Shown here: positions 1 to 12,281 of the stretch, piece by piece
Numbering within the stretch: position 1 is the stretch's first letter
Layout of the letters: every line of letters starts with the position of its first letter
DNA from: Bacteroidia bacterium
GTDB lineage: Bacteria > Bacteroidota > Bacteroidia > Bacteroidales > VadinHA17
DNA: 64,000 nucleotides
Direction: 5' to 3'
Assembly: GCA_026391555.1 (NCBI GenBank)
Contig: JAPLEB010000054.1
Span: 1 to 64,000, forward strand
The notes under the pieces: generated by a model
Seen by the model: the letters and a program-made list of their open reading frames with translations, nothing else
Database searches by the model: none
Told to the model about the DNA's origin: nothing
Translations under genes and position numbers: made by a program

Positions 1-2
1 AA

Positions 3-113
3 GCCTTCGATGATATCGTGGAAAAAACCCGTGAAATCATCAGGCCTGGAAGAAAAGTGCCAAGAGAAATTAAGCAAAAGCGACCTTATTCGATGAACTA
101 CAAGCGATTATAA
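3..113 (+). CDS. C-terminal end of an unidentified protein (partial)
   Basis: An open frame enters from the left edge and ends at TAA (111-113), giving 36 residues with a very basic tail (about eleven Lys/Arg, with RPGRK and KQKRP segments). A basic C-terminus of this kind is found in some IS4-like transposases, but 36 residues cannot establish that. The protein could equally be a nucleic-acid-binding or ribosomal-type protein. It lies on the same strand as secA, 89 bases upstream. I see no clear terminal inverted repeat in the gap. The reading frame is convincing; the identity is not. Confidence 0.5.
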   Translation, partial: AFDDIVEKTREIIRPGRKVPREIKQKRPYSMNYKRL

Positions 114-202
114 CAAAATCCTTAACTAAACGACATTGATTCTTTATTGGAAAATATAGCTAATTTTACCGGATATTTATAAAAATTGTAAAACACCTTA
201 AA

Positions 203-3200
203 ATGAGCATTATAAATAATGTATTGGGTCTTTTTCTGGGGAATAAATATGAGAAGGATATTAAGGAAATTAATCCTTATATAATAAAGATACATCTGGA
301 ATTTGAAAAATTGAAAGATTTGTCAAATGACGGTTTAAGAGACCTGACTGATGAACTCAGAAAGGAGATACTTGGAAGTATTGAAGGGGATGAAAATGAG
401 ATCAGATCACTTAGGGAAAAAGCCGAAAAAGAGGAAGATGTCTACCGTAAAGAAGAGATTTATAATACAATAGATAAAATAGAAAAACAGATAAACGAAA
501 ACCTTGAAGTAGTACTTGATCAGGTTGTACCAAGGGCCTTTGCCATTATAAAAGAGACTGCTAAAAGATTCAAAGAAAATAGCGTACTCGAAGTTACAGC
601 ACGACAATATGACAGGGATCTGGCTGCCACAAGGGAAAGTATAACTATTAACGGCAACAAAGCATTATGGAGTAACCGATGGATTGCCGGAGGTAATGAG
701 ATTACCTGGGATATGGTTCATTATGATGTTCAACTTATCGGAGGGGTTGCCCTCCATAAAGGGAAAATTGCTGAAATGGGTACAGGTGAAGGGAAAACGG
801 TAGTGGCTACTCTTCCTGTCTTCCTTAATGCTCTTGCCGGAAGAGGAGTACATATTGTTACTGTTAATGATTATCTATCCAAACGCGACTCTGAATGGAT
901 GGGCCCGATTTATGAATTCCATGGTCTTTCAGTTGATTGCATCGATAAACACCAACCCAATTCGACCGACAGACGTAAAGCATATAACGCTGATATAACT
1001 TTTGGAACCAATAACGAATTTGGCTTTGACTACCTTAGGGATAATATGGCAATAAATCCTGAAGACCTGGTACAACGGAAACACCACTATGCCATCGTTG
1101 ACGAGGTCGACTCAGTTCTGATCGATGATGCCCGTACACCACTCATAATTTCCGGACCAACAGCCAAAAGTGATACGCAACAATTCGATGAATTGAAGCC
1201 AAAGGTTGATAAACTTGTAATTGCACAGAAAAAACTTGTAACTCAGATACTTGCTGATGCAAAGAAACTTATCGCGGAGGATAAAAATGAGGAGGGTGGC
1301 TTGCTTCTCCTTAGAGCTTATAAAGGCCTTCCAAAAAATAAAGCTCTTATCAAGTTCCTCAGTGAGGAGGGAAATAAGTCCCTTCTGCTTAAGACCGAGA
1401 ACTTCTATATGCAGAATAACAGCAAGGAGATGCCTAAGGCGACCGATGAACTCTTCTTTATTATTGATGAAAAAGCCAACTCCATTGAGCTTACTGAAAA
1501 AGGTATTGATCTCATTTCCACCTCTGTTGAAGATGCCAGCTTTTTCATTCTGCCTGATGTTGGTTCAAAGATTGCCGATATAGAAAAATCGGATTTGTCC
1601 GATCGCGAGAAGCTTAAGATAAAAGACGAACTTCTGCAAGACTACTCAGTTAAGTCGGAAAGTGTACATACAATGACTCAACTGCTTAAAGCCTGGACCC
1701 TTTTTGACAGGGATACCGAGTATGTTGTAATGGATAATAAAGTTAAGATTGTAGATGAACAAACCGGACGTATCCTTGAAGGACGCAGATATTCCGACGG
1801 ACTTCACCAGGCAATTGAAGCAAAAGAAAATGTTAAGGTTGAGGCCGCTACACAAACTTATGCCACAATAACCCTGCAGAATTATTTCAGGATGTATCAT
1901 AAACTTGCCGGGATGACAGGTACTGCAGAGACTGAGGCGGGTGAACTATGGAATATCTATAAACTCGATGTGGTTGTTATTCCTACAAACAAACCTGTCA
2001 TAAGATTCGATAGAGAAGATCTTGTCTATAAAACAAAACGGGAAAAATATAATGCTGTAATAGAAGAGATTGCTGAAATGAACAGGCTCGGGCGCCCGGT
2101 TCTTGTTGGAACAACTTCAGTAGAGATATCAGAATTGTTAAGCAGGATGCTCAAGATGAAGGGTCTTAAGCATAACGTTTTAAATGCCAAACTCCACCAG
2201 AGGGAAGCTGAAATTGTTGCTGAAGCAGGTAATACAGGCACGATCACAATTGCCACAAATATGGCAGGACGTGGAACTGATATAAAGCTTACCGGGGAAG
2301 TCAGACAGGCAGGGGGACTTGCTATTATCGGTACTGAAAGGCATGAATCGAGAAGAGTTGACCGCCAGTTGAGAGGCCGTTCAGGCAGACAGGGAGACCC
2401 GGGTTCTTCCCAGTTCTTTGTGTCTCTTGAGGATGAGCTTATGAGACTGTTTGGTTCAGAAAGAATAGCCGGTATAATGGACAAGCTGGGTCTGAAAGAT
2501 GGCGAAATGATACAACATTCGATGATTACCAAATCTATCGAACGGGCCCAGAAAAAAGTCGAAGAAAATAACTTCGGTATAAGAAAGAGGCTTCTTGAAT
2601 ATGACGATGTAATGAACTCACAGAGAGAGGTCATCTACAAGAAAAGACGGCATGCTCTTCTTGGTGAAAGATTAAGTGTTGACGTTGCGAATATGATGTT
2701 TGATGTTACTGAAAACCTGGTGGACGTATATCACGAAGATGGAGATTTTGAGGGTTTTGATTTTGATCTTATTCGCTCATTTTCAATGGATTCTCCTATG
2801 CCGGACCAGGAATTTAAAAAAGCCACTTCTGATGAGGTAACTGACAGAGTCTATGCAAAGGTACTGGATGCTTATAAAAGAAAAGTTGAAACAATATCCT
2901 CACAAGCCTATCCTGTTTTAAAAGATGTTTATGACAGGATGTCGCATGTTTATGAAAATGTTGTTGTGCCGATTTCAGATGGGGTGAGGGTTTTTCAGGT
3001 TGTCACTAACCTCAGGGCTACGGCAGAATCGGAAGGGAGAGAACTGGCTAAAGCGTATGAAAAAACAGTTGTTCTGGCAACAATTGATGATGCCTGGAAA
3101 GAACATCTGAGGGAGATGGACGAGCTTAAGCAATCGGTTCAGAATGCTACTTATGAACAGAAAGATCCTTTACTTATTTACAAGTTTGAATCCTTTGAGT

Positions 3201-3526
3201 TATTCAAGACAATAATCACTAAAGTGAACAAGGATGTTGTAAGCACACTTATGAAAGGTCATATTCCAACACAAGATCCTGAACAGGTTAAAGAAGCTCA
3301 AAGAAGACGCGAGGTTGACATGAGCAATTTGAGAACTTCAAAAAGTGATTTTTCTCAATACAGCAGCTCCGGTGGTGGCGGCCAGGATAGAAACCAAAAG
3401 ACAGAACCGGTAAGAGTTGATAAAAAGGTAGGCAGAAACGATCCTTGCCCATGCGGAAGCGGGAAAAAATTCAAACAGTGTCATGGCTTGCAATATGCAG
3501 GAGCCCATGGCCCTAGTGTTAACTAA
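203..3526 (+). CDS. secA: Protein translocase ATPase SecA
   Basis: SecA is the cytoplasmic ATPase that drives unfolded preproteins through SecYEG. Seen here: the Walker A segment MGTGEGKT near residue 192, the DEVD Walker B/DEAD box near residue 300, the helicase motif [12 protein letters not shown], and a C-terminal zinc-binding segment [13 protein letters not shown] (about 1082-1094) of the type that contacts SecB or ribosomes. At 1107 residues it is about 200 longer than E. coli SecA. The extra length sits mostly between the Walker B region and the second ATPase domain (about 330-480) and is typical of Bacteroidota. The ATG at 203 gives the usual start (an N-terminal helix followed by [11 protein letters not shown]). 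It is convergent with dapA, only 7 bases apart. Identification is secure. Confidence 0.98.
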   Translation: MSIINNVLGLFLGNKYEKDIKEINPYIIKIHLEFEKLKDLSNDGLRDLTDELRKEILGSIEGDENEIRSLREKAEKEEDVYRKEEIYNTIDKIEKQINENLEVVLDQVVPRAFAIIKETAKRFKENSVLEVTARQYDRDLAATRESITINGNKALWSNRWIAGGNEITWDMVHYDVQLIGGVALHKGKIAEMGTGEGKTVVATLPVFLNALAGRGVHIVTVNDYLSKRDSEWMGPIYEFHGLSVDCIDKHQPNSTDRRKAYNADITFGTNNEFGFDYLRDNMAINPEDLVQRKHHYAIVDEVDSVLIDDARTPLIISGPTAKSDTQQFDELKPKVDKLVIAQKKLVTQILADAKKLIAEDKNEEGGLLLLRAYKGLPKNKALIKFLSEEGNKSLLLKTENFYMQNNSKEMPKATDELFFIIDEKANSIELTEKGIDLISTSVEDASFFILPDVGSKIADIEKSDLSDREKLKIKDELLQDYSVKSESVHTMTQLLKAWTLFDRDTEYVVMDNKVKIVDEQTGRILEGRRYSDGLHQAIEAKENVKVEAATQTYATITLQNYFRMYHKLAGMTGTAETEAGELWNIYKLDVVVIPTNKPVIRFDREDLVYKTKREKYNAVIEEIAEMNRLGRPVLVGTTSVEISELLSRMLKMKGLKHNVLNAKLHQREAEIVAEAGNTGTITIATNMAGRGTDIKLTGEVRQAGGLAIIGTERHESRRVDRQLRGRSGRQGDPGSSQFFVSLEDELMRLFGSERIAGIMDKLGLKDGEMIQHSMITKSIERAQKKVEENNFGIRKRLLEYDDVMNSQREVIYKKRRHALLGERLSVDVANMMFDVTENLVDVYHEDGDFEGFDFDLIRSFSMDSPMPDQEFKKATSDEVTDRVYAKVLDAYKRKVETISSQAYPVLKDVYDRMSHVYENVVVPISDGVRVFQVVTNLRATAESEGRELAKAYEKTVVLATIDDAWKEHLREMDELKQSVQNATYEQKDPLLIYKFESFELFKTIITKVNKDVVSTLMKGHIPTQDPEQVKEAQRRREVDMSNLRTSKSDFSQYSSSGGGGQDRNQKTEPVRVDKKVGRNDPCPCGSGKKFKQCHGLQYAGAHGPSVN

Positions 3527-3533
3527 CGCCTGA

Positions 3534-4418
3534 TCAGCATTTGTTTACTTCCTCTATCGCTTTCTGGATACTGGAATAAATTGTCCTGCTTACAGGAACG
3601 AGAGGAAGCCTTAAGTTATTCTGGCAGAGGTTCATTATATTCAGCATCGCTTTTACGCCTGAAGGATTACCCTCAATAAAAAGCAGATCTATAATCTCAA
3701 GGAAACGGAACTGGATTTCACGGGCAGATTTAAAATTACTTTTTAAAGAATGGCTTACAAGTTCACTGCACTGTGTTGGGAAAGCGTTGGCAAGAACGGA
3801 TATGACACCTGATCCTCCGGCAGCAATTACTGGAATAGTCATCATATCATCACCGGATATAACATTGAAATTTTCAGGCTTACCTTTAATTATCCTCATA
3901 ATCTGAGTTATATCACCGGAAGCCTCTTTTACAGCAATTATGTTCTCGCATTCATGTGCAAGTTCAAGACAGGTGTCTGAAGATATATTGCAGGATGTCC
4001 TGCCCGGAACATTATAGAGGATAACAGGAATTGGACTACATGTGGCTATGGTCTTAAAGTGCTGAAAGATACCCCTTTGGCTTGGTTTATTATAATATGG
4101 CGCAACCGATAATATTCCATCCACGCCTATAAGATTCGCATGCCTTATGCAATTTATTATATCCTGTGTATTATTTCCACCTATACCAACAACCAGAGGA
4201 ACCCGGTTATCAATTGCCTCTACTACAAAAGAAACAAGTGCTTTCTTCTCATCTTTAGTCAGAGTAACAGACTCACCAGTGGTTCCCATTGCAACTATAT
4301 AGTTTACACCTCCATTGATTACATGATTTATTACACGCCCAAATGCAGCAAAATCAATACTGAAGTCATTTTTAAATGGTGTAACAATAGCAACTCCTGT
4401 CCCTTTAAATCTTTTCAT
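3534..4418 (-). CDS. dapA: 4-hydroxy-tetrahydrodipicolinate synthase
   Basis: Condenses pyruvate with aspartate semialdehyde, the first committed step to diaminopimelate and lysine, in the cytoplasm. The protein has the usual family length (294 aa) and shows the expected active-site residues: TTGES at 46-50 (Thr of the proton relay), Tyr135 in YNVPGRT, and the Schiff-base lysine Lys164 in AVKEASG. An Arg in the substrate loop is also present (PGRTS). It is the last gene of a minus-strand run, 8 bases downstream of the small conserved gene that follows ligA, so the three are probably cotranscribed. DapA-like aldolases also include N-acetylneuraminate lyase, but the TTGES and GRTS pattern favours DapA. 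Confidence 0.95.
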   Translation of the reverse strand: MKRFKGTGVAIVTPFKNDFSIDFAAFGRVINHVINGGVNYIVAMGTTGESVTLTKDEKKALVSFVVEAIDNRVPLVVGIGGNNTQDIINCIRHANLIGVDGILSVAPYYNKPSQRGIFQHFKTIATCSPIPVILYNVPGRTSCNISSDTCLELAHECENIIAVKEASGDITQIMRIIKGKPENFNVISGDDMMTIPVIAAGGSGVISVLANAFPTQCSELVSHSLKSNFKSAREIQFRFLEIIDLLFIEGNPSGVKAMLNIMNLCQNNLRLPLVPVSRTIYSSIQKAIEEVNKC

Positions 4419-4426
4419 ATTAGTAA

Positions 4427-4999
4427 TTAATTATTAACTGTTTTATCTGTTTCGGAATTTATCATCTCAAGGTAATGTACAACCTGATTCAGGTAATTCT
4501 CAACATCAACCGGGTTTTTAATTTCCATCATCAGGTCGAACGGATTATTCATGGTTTCAGAATCAAATAATCCGACCTTAAATCCGGCATTGGTTAATGA
4601 TGATATATATTGAAGTGGAAATAGTTTTTTGAAATTGAGATCAATAAGGATATCAAAACGGTTGTTAATAAAAGTATCGGTTTCAGAAGATACAGGACGA
4701 TAAAAAAAGTTAATTTCCTTTTTTCTGATGCATGTCAGATATCTGATCGCGGTATATTGATTGGGCAGATACTTCCCGGGAAAATAGCCAAGCATATTAA
4801 CATCAATATTCTTCTCAAGCATTTTTTGATAAAACCTTGATAACCCCGCGAAATCATCAGTTCTTGAAGCATCCCAGACTATTCCGATATTTTTTACCAG
4901 GTTAAAGTTTGAATAAAAGACTTTTCTCTTCGTTCTGGCAATCTTTTTTTCCAGAAGAGCCATTCCGATTTTAAGCCTTATATTTTTAAAAAATTCCAT
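4427..4999 (-). CDS. Conserved Bacteroidota protein of unknown function (DUF6913-like)
   Basis: A 190-residue soluble protein with a basic N-terminal helix (residues 1-30 rich in Lys/Arg) followed by an alternating alpha/beta pattern that includes a VKNIGIVWDASRTDD segment and a FDILIDLNFKK segment. No signal peptide or membrane span is visible. It resembles the small protein commonly found between ligA and dapA in Bacteroidota, which I believe is catalogued as DUF6913; this is from memory. It sits 46 bases after ligA and 8 bases before dapA, so it is most likely cotranscribed with both. No catalytic motif is recognisable and no function is assigned. Confidence 0.8.
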   Translation of the reverse strand: MEFFKNIRLKIGMALLEKKIARTKRKVFYSNFNLVKNIGIVWDASRTDDFAGLSRFYQKMLEKNIDVNMLGYFPGKYLPNQYTAIRYLTCIRKKEINFFYRPVSSETDTFINNRFDILIDLNFKKLFPLQYISSLTNAGFKVGLFDSETMNNPFDLMMEIKNPVDVENYLNQVVHYLEMINSETDKTVNN

Positions 5000-5045
5000 A
5001 TTGCAAACCTAATCGTTTTTTGTTAAAATCAATGGTGCATGCATA

Positions 5046-7058
<2,013 letters not shown>

Positions 7059-7104
7059 TTATTAATCAGTTTATTGCTGTAAAAATTGATAGAAATTAAT
7101 AAAT

Positions 7105-8241
7105 TCAGTCCCATACTCCTTCAACTTTATATCCGCAATTATTGCATTTTCTTCCTTTAATAGTGTTTGATACGATCCGGTAGCCCTGCCTTTCTACAAC
7201 AGTTGAATTGCATGAAGGACATTTTGTATCAGAAATTTCATTTCCGGGAACATTACCGGTGTATACATATATTAAACCTTCTTCAGCCGCGATACGCGAT
7301 GCATCATTAAGTATCTCTACCGGAGTCGGAGGCAATTGTTCAAGTTTATAAACAGGGGAGAACCTGCTGAAATGAATAGGTGTATTTTTAAAACCGTTAT
7401 CGCTTAACCACCTGCACATACTTCTGATATCAACCAGGTTATCAGTCCAGGCAGGAACAACAAGATTGGTAATTTCAAGCCATACACCCATATCTTTATA
7501 TACTTTAAGAGCATCGAGCACAGGCTGTAATTTCCCTCCTGTCAGTTTCAGGTAAGTGCTTTCACTGAACGCTTTAAGGTCAATATTGGCGGCGTCAATA
7601 ACACTGCAAAGTTTCTTCAGTGGCTCTGCATTTATATAACCATTCGATTTCATAATGTTTTTAATACCGGCCTCTTTCGCAAGGATTGCAGTCTCATAAA
7701 CGTACTCATAAAAGGTTACCGGTTCGGAATAAGTGTATGCTATTGACCTGCAGTTGTTATTAATACATTCTTTAACTACTTGTTCCGGCATCAGATCATA
7801 ATTTCTTGTTTTATCGGGACTTGTTTGAGATATAGTCCAGTTCTGGCAATTAAGACATACCAGGTTACATCCGGCCGTTGCAATCGAGTATGCTCTTGAT
7901 CCGGGAAGAAAATGATAAAAAGGCTTCTTTTCAACCGGATCAACATTAACCGAACATGGGTTGCCAAATGCCATCGTATATAATTTGGAGTTATGAACCT
8001 TGCGATTATTGCATTTGCTTAATTCACCCTCCATAAGAACACATTCATTCGGACATATACTGCACATTATCCCCCGTGCAGTCTCCTCCTGGAACATTGC
8101 AATTTTTCTGTAAATTCCCTGCTGTTCAGAGGTCATCTCCGATAAAACTGCCTGGCATGGGAAACAAATCAACCCTGCTGAAAAAGCCAGTGATCTTTTC
8201 AGAAAATCCCGTTTGCTGATATCACATTTTATATTTTGCAT
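7105..8241 (-). CDS. amrS: AmmeMemoRadiSam system radical SAM enzyme
   Basis: A 378-residue radical SAM protein. The cluster-binding CxxxCxxC is C125, C129, C132 (GCNLVCLNC). Ahead of it are four cysteines, C60, C63, C67 and C77, as expected for the subfamily related to pyruvate formate-lyase activators that accompanies Memo and AMMECR1. A C-terminal zinc-ribbon is formed by C341, C344, C366 and C369. The N-terminus has a Tat-like signal (SKRDFLKRS at 9-17, then a hydrophobic stretch to about 33), with KR rather than RR. An exported radical SAM enzyme would be unusual, so the segment may instead be a membrane anchor. It is the last gene of a three-gene unit, 38 bases after the membrane protein gene. 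The substrate of this system is unknown to me. Confidence 0.9.
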   Translation of the reverse strand: MQNIKCDISKRDFLKRSLAFSAGLICFPCQAVLSEMTSEQQGIYRKIAMFQEETARGIMCSICPNECVLMEGELSKCNNRKVHNSKLYTMAFGNPCSVNVDPVEKKPFYHFLPGSRAYSIATAGCNLVCLNCQNWTISQTSPDKTRNYDLMPEQVVKECINNNCRSIAYTYSEPVTFYEYVYETAILAKEAGIKNIMKSNGYINAEPLKKLCSVIDAANIDLKAFSESTYLKLTGGKLQPVLDALKVYKDMGVWLEITNLVVPAWTDNLVDIRSMCRWLSDNGFKNTPIHFSRFSPVYKLEQLPPTPVEILNDASRIAAEEGLIYVYTGNVPGNEISDTKCPSCNSTVVERQGYRIVSNTIKGRKCNNCGYKVEGVWD

Positions 8242-8279
8242 CGCTCTCTGAAGGGGTGTTCCAATAATTAATAAAACTA

Positions 8280-10703
8280 CTACTTGTTCTTAATTGTACC
8301 AAACAGAAATCCTGCAAAAATCAGGGATGATAATAAAAAGATGGAAACTTTAATTCCGAATGCCGGAACGGCAAATCCGGACATAAAAATAAATCCGAAA
8401 GCAGAACCGGCAAGATCAGCACTGTATATTGCTGAAGGTGTTGCTGATCCTTCTGGTTTCATCGTAAGTTCACGGAAGAGATGTCCGGTTAGTAATGCAG
8501 GTACAAATGCTGAAAGAATTATTAAACCAACTGCAGGCAATCCACTCTTCAAAGCAAGCATATAGTTAAATATCAACCCAATACCAATGTAAAAACTCAT
8601 AAGGATTATACCTTTAATTCTAAATAAAAGAGAATTCAGAAAGCTATTGTCCATACCTGCACCAACAGCAAGACCAGTCATAACCCCGGCAATTATCAAC
8701 CCGGTAAGCTGGAACATATTTCCAACGATCAGTTGAAGGGTCAGCAATATGATTATTTCAAATCCTGCCAACGCGGAGGCACTGAAATACATAACCAGAT
8801 TTCTCCTTTTAATTGTAAGTAAAGGCACTGCGAAGACCATAGTCATTAAAACTATTGCAGGTATCTTCTCATCACTGTTTTTACTTAAATTGTATGATTG
8901 AAAATGGAAACAGGCAACAGGGAACGCATATCTGTTTTCTTTTGTCCTATGGTCCATTAGTGAATTAACCTCATCTGATTTTTTTGTGATAAGGTCATCC
9001 GCCAGGAAGTCTGAACTGACGTAAATATTTTTAATATTTCTCATTTCGGCAAGCTGACAGAATGATACAGCTAAATCTTTCTCTGATGCAATGAAATAAA
9101 GTTTATTGCCGACAACAGGTTTAACATTTTTAAACACGCCTGCCAGGCTATTATAAATTGATGAATATAGATTTAAAGATTCTTTGTTTAAGTAGCCGTC
9201 TCCGGGACCTGGTGAACACATAAATATGCCGCCGGTATTAAGTCTTTTCTTTACTTCATTAAAGAATTCAGTTGTATAGTACCTGTTCAGAAGCAGAGTT
9301 GACGGGGGGGAAATGAGAAGTATAATAACATCAACAAGTTCCCCGGAGCTCCTGATATATCTGAATGCATCGTTATTCGCGATAACAAGCTCACAAGGAA
9401 AAGTATCTGTTGGGGATGTCTCTGATTTTGCCAGGGACGGGTCTCTTTCAATATAAATGATTTTCTTAACAGGATATTTTAATATTTCAGGAAGATGCGA
9501 ACGAAGGGATCCAGATACCAATATTACCTTTTCAGGAGATTCGCTCTGAAGCATTGCATAATGTATATTCTCTTCCCTTTCAATTGCATCATCTTTATAA
9601 GACAGAAGCCTCTGATTATAATAGAGACTCTGTTCTCCTTTATATCTACCGTGTGTTATATTACCATACGGCGTGTCTATTGAGCCGGTGACTTTAATGC
9701 CAGGAAGTAAAATTTGTCTGAAGAAGATATCAGGATTAAATATTATGATACATGATGCCAATACAGTAATGAGGATTTTAGCGAATGTTTTTGCTTTAAG
9801 ACTTCTGATATAGAAGGTAAGCAATACATAAGCGACTGATAATAATATTATTAGCAGAAGCAACTGGTATGTATTAAGTAATTCGGAAGTCAATAATGAT
9901 ATTAATATCCCGGAAGCGACACCACCTGCAGTTTCGATTGAAAACGATTTCCCGGGCATAAAATCATTGCCTGACCTGGCAGCAGAAATCAGCTTGATAA
10001 AAGTGAAACCGGATACCAGACAAAAAGGGATCAGAACAATAAATGTATAAATCGCACTTATTAAAAATGAAGGAGTTTCACCTGTATTTAAAAACAGCCT
10101 GGATAAAAAAAATAGCAGTAGCAAAGAAATTATCGGACTGATAGAAAAGATGAGATTAATCTTTCTTAAATCATTAAGTTGTGATTTACCTGCTATTGCA
10201 GCGCCAATCGCCGATCCAATTAACCATGAACCAAGGAAGGTACCTGTAATAAGCTCATACCCACCCGCTATATTCATCATCTCTCTTATCAGCAGAAGCT
10301 GAATTGAAGAGCTAACGAAGCCGATGATGAACAGGTTGGTGCTGATCTCTTTTATGGAAAGTTTTTGAAGGTCACTGTTTTCATGAGAATTGTCTTGCCT
10401 GTAAAATATCTTCCCGAAATATGAAAGATGCCAGACGAAATGAAATATACCGGTAAATGCCATCCCGATTCCAAATTCGACATGCCATTTAAGCACCGAT
10501 TTTATAACCGGAATGTTCCATTTATAGTTAGTCTGAAGTGCCATGAACACCCCGGCAAAAGCAGTGATCAGGAATGCTATTGCCAAAAGAGAGTTCCATA
10601 ACTTTCTATGAAATTGCAGGGAATAATACCCGGTCCGGTAGAAAAAGTAACTGATTAAATATAAGAGTATTGCAGTTAACCCTGTGCCAATAACATGATA
10701 CAT
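8280..10703 (-). CDS. Polytopic membrane protein with degenerate spermidine-synthase-like domain
   Basis: 807 residues in three parts. Residues 1-100 hold two or three membrane helices carrying histidines (H32, H74, H88, H92), a layout seen in b-type cytochrome or ferric-reductase-like proteins. Residues 120-330 hold about eight hydrophobic helices. Residues 340-545 resemble the soluble fold of polyamine aminopropyltransferases (YGNITHGRYKGEQSLYYN, an IYIERDPSL strand end, NNDAFRYI). Further helices follow to the C-terminus. The usual glycine-rich SAM loop GGGDGG is replaced by SGSLRSH (397-403), and the catalytic D-S/T-x-D region by LLISPPS (462-468). Aminopropyl transfer is therefore doubtful, and a SAM-binding or sensory role is possible. 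Its start is 2 bases from the upstream Memo/AMMECR1 gene, so it is embedded in the AmmeMemoRadiSam unit. Confidence 0.8.
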   Translation of the reverse strand: MYHVIGTGLTAILLYLISYFFYRTGYYSLQFHRKLWNSLLAIAFLITAFAGVFMALQTNYKWNIPVIKSVLKWHVEFGIGMAFTGIFHFVWHLSYFGKIFYRQDNSHENSDLQKLSIKEISTNLFIIGFVSSSIQLLLIREMMNIAGGYELITGTFLGSWLIGSAIGAAIAGKSQLNDLRKINLIFSISPIISLLLLFFLSRLFLNTGETPSFLISAIYTFIVLIPFCLVSGFTFIKLISAARSGNDFMPGKSFSIETAGGVASGILISLLTSELLNTYQLLLLIILLSVAYVLLTFYIRSLKAKTFAKILITVLASCIIIFNPDIFFRQILLPGIKVTGSIDTPYGNITHGRYKGEQSLYYNQRLLSYKDDAIEREENIHYAMLQSESPEKVILVSGSLRSHLPEILKYPVKKIIYIERDPSLAKSETSPTDTFPCELVIANNDAFRYIRSSGELVDVIILLISPPSTLLLNRYYTTEFFNEVKKRLNTGGIFMCSPGPGDGYLNKESLNLYSSIYNSLAGVFKNVKPVVGNKLYFIASEKDLAVSFCQLAEMRNIKNIYVSSDFLADDLITKKSDEVNSLMDHRTKENRYAFPVACFHFQSYNLSKNSDEKIPAIVLMTMVFAVPLLTIKRRNLVMYFSASALAGFEIIILLTLQLIVGNMFQLTGLIIAGVMTGLAVGAGMDNSFLNSLLFRIKGIILMSFYIGIGLIFNYMLALKSGLPAVGLIILSAFVPALLTGHLFRELTMKPEGSATPSAIYSADLAGSAFGFIFMSGFAVPAFGIKVSIFLLSSLIFAGFLFGTIKNK

Positions 10704-10705
10704 AG

Positions 10706-12199
10706 TTATTTCTTGTTATCTTCAAGTACGACTCCTTCGTAAATAAAAATTTCTGCATCCTTCCAACCGTCCCATCCCAAACCGGCTTTATCGCGCGAAG
10801 TATAGCCAAGAAACTGTTCAACTGTCCATCCGTTTTCTGTTGCCACCTGTGGAAGCATAGTGCCTGACCTGAAATCCTTCTTGATGTAAATTCCATGCTT
10901 TCCTAAAATGATCTCATTGATATTACTTATCTTTTTAAGAGGTCCAAGTACTGTTATTTCAATTTCTGTTTTTCCAAATTCCTCTTTCGTGAGAGGGGAG
11001 AAGCGTGGATCTTCGAAAGCAGATGATATCGCTGATGCCTGTACAACCTCATATAAAGGATCTGAAGAAATGAATCTTCCAATGCAACCTCTTAATGCCC
11101 CGTTAATTTTCAAGGTAACAAATGCTCCCATTTGCCCTTTTAATTTTTCTGGTATGGTCTTTTCATCTATTCCAATACTTTTATTATCATATATCATCGA
11201 CCGGATACTATTTTTTGCAATTGCAAAAAGTTGGATTTTCTCTTCTTCATTGAACGAAAAATCATTTTCTGATTTTTGATTTTTTTCAATAACTGCAATT
11301 GCATTATAACCAACCACTTCATCTTTCCCGCCAATCGGCGAATCACCAGAATTGCAATAGTCAATAAGTTTTATTTCAAGTTGATTATTTCCTTCAGCCA
11401 GATATAAGAGTGTAAGGCCGGAGGTCCAGCCACACATGCTCGTGACCAACCCCGGAATATGTTTTTCAGAGTTCTTTTTAAGGGTATTAAGAAATGTCTG
11501 AGGATTCCCGGAAGCAATACTCAAAGCCGTTGATTTATCCGTTTCAACTGCCTCTTTATAAGGTGGATAATGTGAAAAGTCGCTGCTTATAATAAAAAGA
11601 TTCTCTGATGTGAACCAGGGTTTGATGGCCTCTGCAATCTTTTTTACCATATTTTCATTATTCGTTCCGATAATAATAGGAACAATCAATGGTTTGTCTT
11701 TAAAATAATATTGAATAAAAGGTAATTGAACTTCGATGCTGTGTTCCTGCAGATGTGCATCCGTAGGAAAGTTGAATACTTTGTTTTCCCTGATAAGTTT
11801 ATTGGCAATTTCCCTGTTTACCACAATCTTCCCCATCGGTGTTATATAATCACCTGAATTATATACCGATGCTCCATCGAATGACATTACATGACTTGAC
11901 CCGATAATAAAGATATTTTTATATACCGAATTCCCCGATATTGCTGAATAGGCTGCTGCAGCTATTTTCCCTGAGAAAACATACCCGGCATGCGGACTGA
12001 TTATAGCCCTCACATCCCAGTTTACAGGTGATTTTTTACAACTTTCGAAAAGTTGGAAAAGATCATTTGTGAGAGTCTCTTTGTCAGGCGGATAAAATCT
12101 TCCTGCAGCAACCGGCTGCCTGTCAGTTGTAGTTGTTTTTTGGGAAAATGTTTCCATAATAGCAAATATTGAAAGCAAAACAATGAAAACTGTTCGCAT
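10706..12199 (-). CDS. Memo-AMMECR1 fusion protein (AmmeMemoRadiSam components B and A)
   Basis: 497 residues. The N-terminal half (about 27-300) is a Memo-like domain related to extradiol dioxygenases, with the metal-site positions H70 in SPHAGY, H103 in SSHVMSF and C256 in SMCGWTS. The C-terminal half (about 318-492) is AMMECR1, recognised by its LRGCIG signature at 369-374 preceded by GAFVTLKINGA. Residues 1-20 (MRTVFIVLLSIFAIMETFSQ) look like a cleavable signal peptide added before the usual Memo start (AAGRFYP), so the protein is probably exported. It is the first gene of a unit with the membrane protein and the radical SAM enzyme. The biochemical role of Memo/AMMECR1 pairs in bacteria is unsettled; metal or redox chemistry is suspected. 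Confidence 0.92.
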   Translation of the reverse strand: MRTVFIVLLSIFAIMETFSQKTTTTDRQPVAAGRFYPPDKETLTNDLFQLFESCKKSPVNWDVRAIISPHAGYVFSGKIAAAAYSAISGNSVYKNIFIIGSSHVMSFDGASVYNSGDYITPMGKIVVNREIANKLIRENKVFNFPTDAHLQEHSIEVQLPFIQYYFKDKPLIVPIIIGTNNENMVKKIAEAIKPWFTSENLFIISSDFSHYPPYKEAVETDKSTALSIASGNPQTFLNTLKKNSEKHIPGLVTSMCGWTSGLTLLYLAEGNNQLEIKLIDYCNSGDSPIGGKDEVVGYNAIAVIEKNQKSENDFSFNEEEKIQLFAIAKNSIRSMIYDNKSIGIDEKTIPEKLKGQMGAFVTLKINGALRGCIGRFISSDPLYEVVQASAISSAFEDPRFSPLTKEEFGKTEIEITVLGPLKKISNINEIILGKHGIYIKKDFRSGTMLPQVATENGWTVEQFLGYTSRDKAGLGWDGWKDAEIFIYEGVVLEDNKK

Positions 12200-12281
12200 G
12201 ACATTTACAATAAATTGGCGAAATAAAGTTACACCAAAAAATTGAAGAAGAATAGTTTATTTTAAAATGTCAGGGGAAGAA

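Noticed and set aside
1..202. Insertion sequence end upstream of secA
   Set aside because: The basic peptide tail could be a transposase end, but no inverted repeat or target duplication can be seen in the visible 200 bases.
2026..2634. 202-codon open frame antisense to secA
   Set aside because: It mirrors the secA codon pattern, has no recognisable motif, and secA is certain on the other strand.
9301..9312. Possible frameshift at a run of seven G in the membrane protein gene
   Set aside because: The frame continues intact through the run on the coding strand with sensible residues, so no error is indicated.
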